A stretch of 11,013 nucleotides of DNA. Origin: an uncultured Collinsella sp. (GTDB lineage: Bacteria > Actinomycetota > Coriobacteriia > Coriobacteriales > Coriobacteriaceae). Position numbers and translations under genes: made by a program. Below are positions 8,483-11,013 of the stretch, one piece after another (position 1 is the first letter of the stretch; each line of letters starts with the position of its first letter). The stretch spans positions 1 through 11,013 of the forward strand of contig CABUDQ010000058.1 of assembly GCA_902490365.1 (NCBI GenBank), given 5' to 3'. A model generated the notes under the pieces. The model had not been told where the DNA came from. It saw only the letters and a list, made by a program, of their open reading frames with translations, and searched no databases.

Positions 8483-9493
8483 ATGGCTCGCGAGGGCGCT
8501 CGTTCTAAGGATTCTGCCAAGCCTGGCATCAAGGAAGTTGCAGCGGTGGCGGGGGTTTCGCCTACTACGGTATCTCGCGTGCTTAATAATCGCGGCTACA
8601 TTAGTCAGGAAACCCGCGATAAAGTCCATGCGGCGATGGAGCGCATCAATTACACGCCCAACGATATCGCCCGTGCCATGCTCAACGGTCGCCTGAACCT
8701 TATCGGCATGATCGTTCCCTTTGTGAGCAGCCCGTTCCATGCTCAGGTTGTGCAGGCGGTCGAGCGCACGTTGGCGGAAAACGGCTTTAAGATGTTGCTG
8801 TGCAACAGCGCCAATCGACCCGATCTTGAGCGTTCCTATATTGACATGCTCCGCCGCAATATGGTCGACGGCGTAATCGTCAACTCCCTCAATATCGGTG
8901 CCGAGGCATATGCCGAGATGGGCTTGAGCCTGGTTGGCATCGACTGCGATCTTGGCGAGGGCTCTGTCCAGATTGCAAGTGACAGCTATGGCATCGGCGA
9001 GCTCGCCACGCGCCGTCTGATTGATGACGGCTGCAGGCGTATCCTGTGCCTGCGCAGCAATAGTCGCATGCGCATGCCTGCCAATAAGCGTACCGATGCC
9101 TACCTCGATGTTGTTGAGCAGGCCGGTTTGCCCGCGCTTGTCCGTGAGGTCGAGTTCGTTAAGCCCGACGACGAAAAGGGCGCGGTCGTTGCGAAGATCC
9201 TCGATGAGAACCCCGATGTTGACGGCATCTTTGCGGGAGACGATACGATGGCGGCCATCTGTCTCAACGTGATGAAGCAGCGCGGCTTGAGCGCTCCAGA
9301 CGACATTAAGGTCGTGGGTGCGGATGGTGCCCACCGTACCATGACGTTTATGCCTGACTTAACAACCGTGCGTCAAGATATCGATCGCATAGGAAAGCTC
9401 GCGGCCCAATCCATCATCGCTCTTGTTAACGGTGAAAAGCCCGAATCGAATACCAAGCTTCCCGTCGAACTTATCGAGGGCAAAACCGCGTAA
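8483..9493 (+). CDS. LacI-family transcriptional regulator of a fructan/sucrose locus
   Basis: This 336-residue protein has an N-terminal LacI helix-turn-helix (about 16-37: IKEVAAVAGVSPTTVSRVLN) and a hinge region to about 65 (YTPNDIARAM). A periplasmic-binding-protein-like sugar sensor follows, starting at LIGMIVPF; the sensor contains GIFAGDDTMAAICLNVM and VVGADGAHRTMTFMPDLTTV. The family represses sugar genes until a sugar or sugar phosphate binds. GGGGAGG sits five bases before the ATG. The next gene is a GH32-like fructosidase, and similar operators precede both genes. A sucrose or fructan signal (ScrR-like role) is therefore likely but inferred. The short acidic and basic leader before the HTH (residues 1-14) is unremarkable. 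No terminator is visible after the gene. Confidence 0.92.
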   Translation: MAREGARSKDSAKPGIKEVAAVAGVSPTTVSRVLNNRGYISQETRDKVHAAMERINYTPNDIARAMLNGRLNLIGMIVPFVSSPFHAQVVQAVERTLAENGFKMLLCNSANRPDLERSYIDMLRRNMVDGVIVNSLNIGAEAYAEMGLSLVGIDCDLGEGSVQIASDSYGIGELATRRLIDDGCRRILCLRSNSRMRMPANKRTDAYLDVVEQAGLPALVREVEFVKPDDEKGAVVAKILDENPDVDGIFAGDDTMAAICLNVMKQRGLSAPDDIKVVGADGAHRTMTFMPDLTTVRQDIDRIGKLAAQSIIALVNGEKPESNTKLPVELIEGKTA

Positions 9494-9546
9494 TTCGCCC
9501 CGTGCCAAAAGAATCCCTCAAACGCCACCGATAACCGTTCGCCGGC

Positions 9547-9562
9547 ATATGTCAACCGTTTG
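9547..9562 (-). promoter_or_regulatory. Additional operator-like site, inverted
   Basis: ATATGTCAACCGTTTG matches the reverse complement of the tandem operators (9594-9627) at 14 of 16 bases. A weaker relative, AACCGTT at 9533-9539, lies 21 bases upstream of the same heptamer at 9554-9560. Upstream auxiliary operators would allow looping by the LacI-type regulator. The function is inferred from similarity only. Confidence 0.4.
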
Positions 9563-9593
9563 CCGACGACTGGAACTGCGAAAAGACGTATGG

Positions 9594-9627
9594 ATATGAA
9601 AACGTTTGACATATGAAAACGTTTGAC
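9594..9627 (+). promoter_or_regulatory. Two perfect tandem LacI-type operators
   Basis: The 17-bp unit ATATGAAAACGTTTGAC occurs at 9594-9610 and again at 9611-9627, followed by ATAT. Each copy has the palindromic core AAACGTTT characteristic of LacI/GalR operators. The second copy falls in the spacer of the predicted GH32 promoter, so bound repressor would block RNA polymerase. A related site precedes the regulator gene itself. Confidence 0.75.
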
Positions 9628-9634
9628 ATATCTT
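9606..9634 (+). promoter_or_regulatory. Predicted promoter of the GH32 gene
   Basis: A perfect -35 box TTGACA (9606-9611) is followed after 17 bases by TATCTT (9629-9634), a 4 of 6 match to TATAAT. It overlaps both tandem operators. A second TTGACA at 9623-9628 has no well-placed -10. The leader would be about 37 bases. Confidence 0.55.
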
Positions 9635-9677
9635 GCAGATGTACCGAGTTAGTATCTCGACGGAAAGGAAGTCTCGG

Positions 9678-11013
9678 ATGCATAAGGTGTATTACCAGCC
9701 TGAGGGAATTTGGGTAGGCGACATCATGCCGTACGGCGAGGACGGCACGTTCTATCTCTATCATCAGCGTGACACGCGTAACCCCGAACCTTTCGGAGAG
9801 CCGTTTGGCTGGGCACTCGCGACGACCAAGGATTTCGTCAACTACAAGGACTTTGGCGAGAGCCTTGAGCGTGGCGGCGACGAGGAGGTCGACCAGTACG
9901 TTTATGCCGGCACGGTGTTTAAGGTGGGCGACAAGTACCATGCGCTCTACACTGGTTGCAATCGTGATAAGGTCCGCGCACGTTTGATGAAGCAGGTTCT
10001 TCTTCACGCAACGAGTGACGACGCCGTCAAGTGGGAGAAGAACATCGCCGAGACGCTGCTTCCGCCCCAGGAGGGTTACGATGACCGCAACTGGCGCGAT
10101 CCCTTTGTGCTTTGGGATGAGGAGAACGAAGAGTACATGCTCATCCTCGGCACGCGTGTGGGCGAGGACAAGCGTCTGATGACCGGTCGTCTGGTCAAGT
10201 TCACCTCCAAGGACCTGGATACCTGGGAGTTCCAGGGCGACTGGTGGAATCCGGGCCTGTACACCATGTTTGAGATGCCTGATCTCTTTAAGATGGGCGA
10301 CTGGTGGTATCTGGTGTTCTCTGAGTACAGTGATGGCAACAAGACCCGTTACCGCATGTCTCGCTCTATCAACGGTCCCTGGATTACTCCTGCGGACGAT
10401 TCCTTCGATGGCCGCGCGTACTATGCCGCACGTACCGCATTTGATGGCGAGCGCCGCGTTCTCTTTGGTTGGGTTCCTACGCGTGACGAGGGCGGCGACC
10501 CCAGCTCTTACCTGTGGGGTGGCACCTTTATGCCCCTCGAGATCGTTCAGCGTGCCGACGGAACGCTTGGCACCAAACTCCCCGACAGCATGCTTGGCGC
10601 CTTTGGCGAGGCTAAGGCAGTCGAGGCCTTTGAGCTTTCCTGCGAGTCGGGCAAGGTCGAGCAGGTGCTCGCTGCGGACGCCGGCTCTACCTATATGCTT
10701 GACGCCGACATCGAGCTCGGTGGCGACGCCGCGGGCTTCTCGGTGAAGTTTGCCGAGGACGCCGAGTCCGGTCTTGCCTACGAGTTCCGCGCCAATCTGC
10801 GTGAGGGCAAGCTCGAGTTTACGGCAGCCCCCCAGTATCCGTGGTTCCAGGTCAACAACATGGGTCTCGACCGTCCGCTTTTCTTTACGGGCAACGGAAC
10901 TCATCACGTGCGCCTGGTAGTCGACGACGACATCGCGACCATCTTTATCGATGATGTTGCACTCAATGCGCGTTTCTGCAACAAGCAGGGGCAGGGCGTC
11001 GCGCTGACGGTCA
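9678..11013 (+). CDS. GH32-like glycoside hydrolase (beta-fructosidase / sucrose-6-phosphate hydrolase type), partial
   Basis: The open frame has 445 codons before the window ends. The clan GH-J triad can be placed: Asp15 (GIWVGD, nucleophile), Asp141 in NWRDP (transition-state stabiliser) and Glu199 in FEMPD (acid/base). A five-bladed propeller should fill about 1-310 and a beta-sandwich the remainder (LVVDDDIATIFIDD near the end is typical). There is no signal peptide, so it acts on an imported sugar in the cytosol. The usual WMNDPNG motif reads WVGDIMPY and the usual ECPD reads EMPD, so this is a divergent subgroup and its substrate is uncertain (sucrose, sucrose-6-phosphate or fructo-oligosaccharides). 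AAAGGAAG lies six bases before the ATG. Tandem LacI-type operators sit in its promoter, and the regulator gene is immediately upstream. Confidence 0.88.
   Translation, partial: MHKVYYQPEGIWVGDIMPYGEDGTFYLYHQRDTRNPEPFGEPFGWALATTKDFVNYKDFGESLERGGDEEVDQYVYAGTVFKVGDKYHALYTGCNRDKVRARLMKQVLLHATSDDAVKWEKNIAETLLPPQEGYDDRNWRDPFVLWDEENEEYMLILGTRVGEDKRLMTGRLVKFTSKDLDTWEFQGDWWNPGLYTMFEMPDLFKMGDWWYLVFSEYSDGNKTRYRMSRSINGPWITPADDSFDGRAYYAARTAFDGERRVLFGWVPTRDEGGDPSSYLWGGTFMPLEIVQRADGTLGTKLPDSMLGAFGEAKAVEAFELSCESGKVEQVLAADAGSTYMLDADIELGGDAAGFSVKFAEDAESGLAYEFRANLREGKLEFTAAPQYPWFQVNNMGLDRPLFFTGNGTHHVRLVVDDDIATIFIDDVALNARFCNKQGQGVALTV

Overview
The window looks like chromosomal DNA of a gut Coriobacteriia, most likely Collinsella or a close relative. 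This is an inference from GC-rich coding sequence, heavy use of AAG/AAC/GAC codons, fermentative and sugar-use genes, and the style of the intergenic repeats. It was not checked against any database.

Layout. (1) Bases 1-507 hold the 3' tip of a probable IS110-type transposase and its element end. A gene-free stretch rich in repeats follows, including a 41-bp imperfect inverted repeat pair bounding about 250 bp. (2) Bases 502-5279 hold a minus-strand operon: a MarR-type regulator, then two half-transporter ABC exporter genes that almost certainly form a heterodimer with one degenerate ATP site. Start and stop codons overlap at both junctions, a strong terminator closes the operon, and a 15-bp inverted repeat straddles the regulator's start codon. 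(3) Bases 5280-5791 are non-coding, with a second dispersed inverted repeat and the likely promoter and leader of the next operon. (4) Bases 5792-8180 encode pyruvate formate-lyase as two polypeptides: a 683-residue large chain with the catalytic Cys-Cys pair, and a separate 83-residue chain with the glycyl-radical motif. An 85-nt spacer with two hairpins lies between them. (5) Bases 8205-8331 are a near-perfect 127-nt palindrome. (6) Bases 8483-11013 hold a LacI-family regulator followed by a GH32-like beta-fructosidase that runs off the window. Operator-like sequences shared by the two promoters suggest autoregulation and control of a fructan or sucrose operon.

How the genes work together. 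The MarR regulator probably controls an efflux pump. The PFL pair converts pyruvate and CoA to acetyl-CoA and formate during anaerobic fermentation; the activating enzyme (PflA) is not in the window. The LacI/GH32 pair supplies hexose to glycolysis. The most notable point is the natural split of PFL exactly before the radical domain, in a form that looks intact and expressed rather than decayed.
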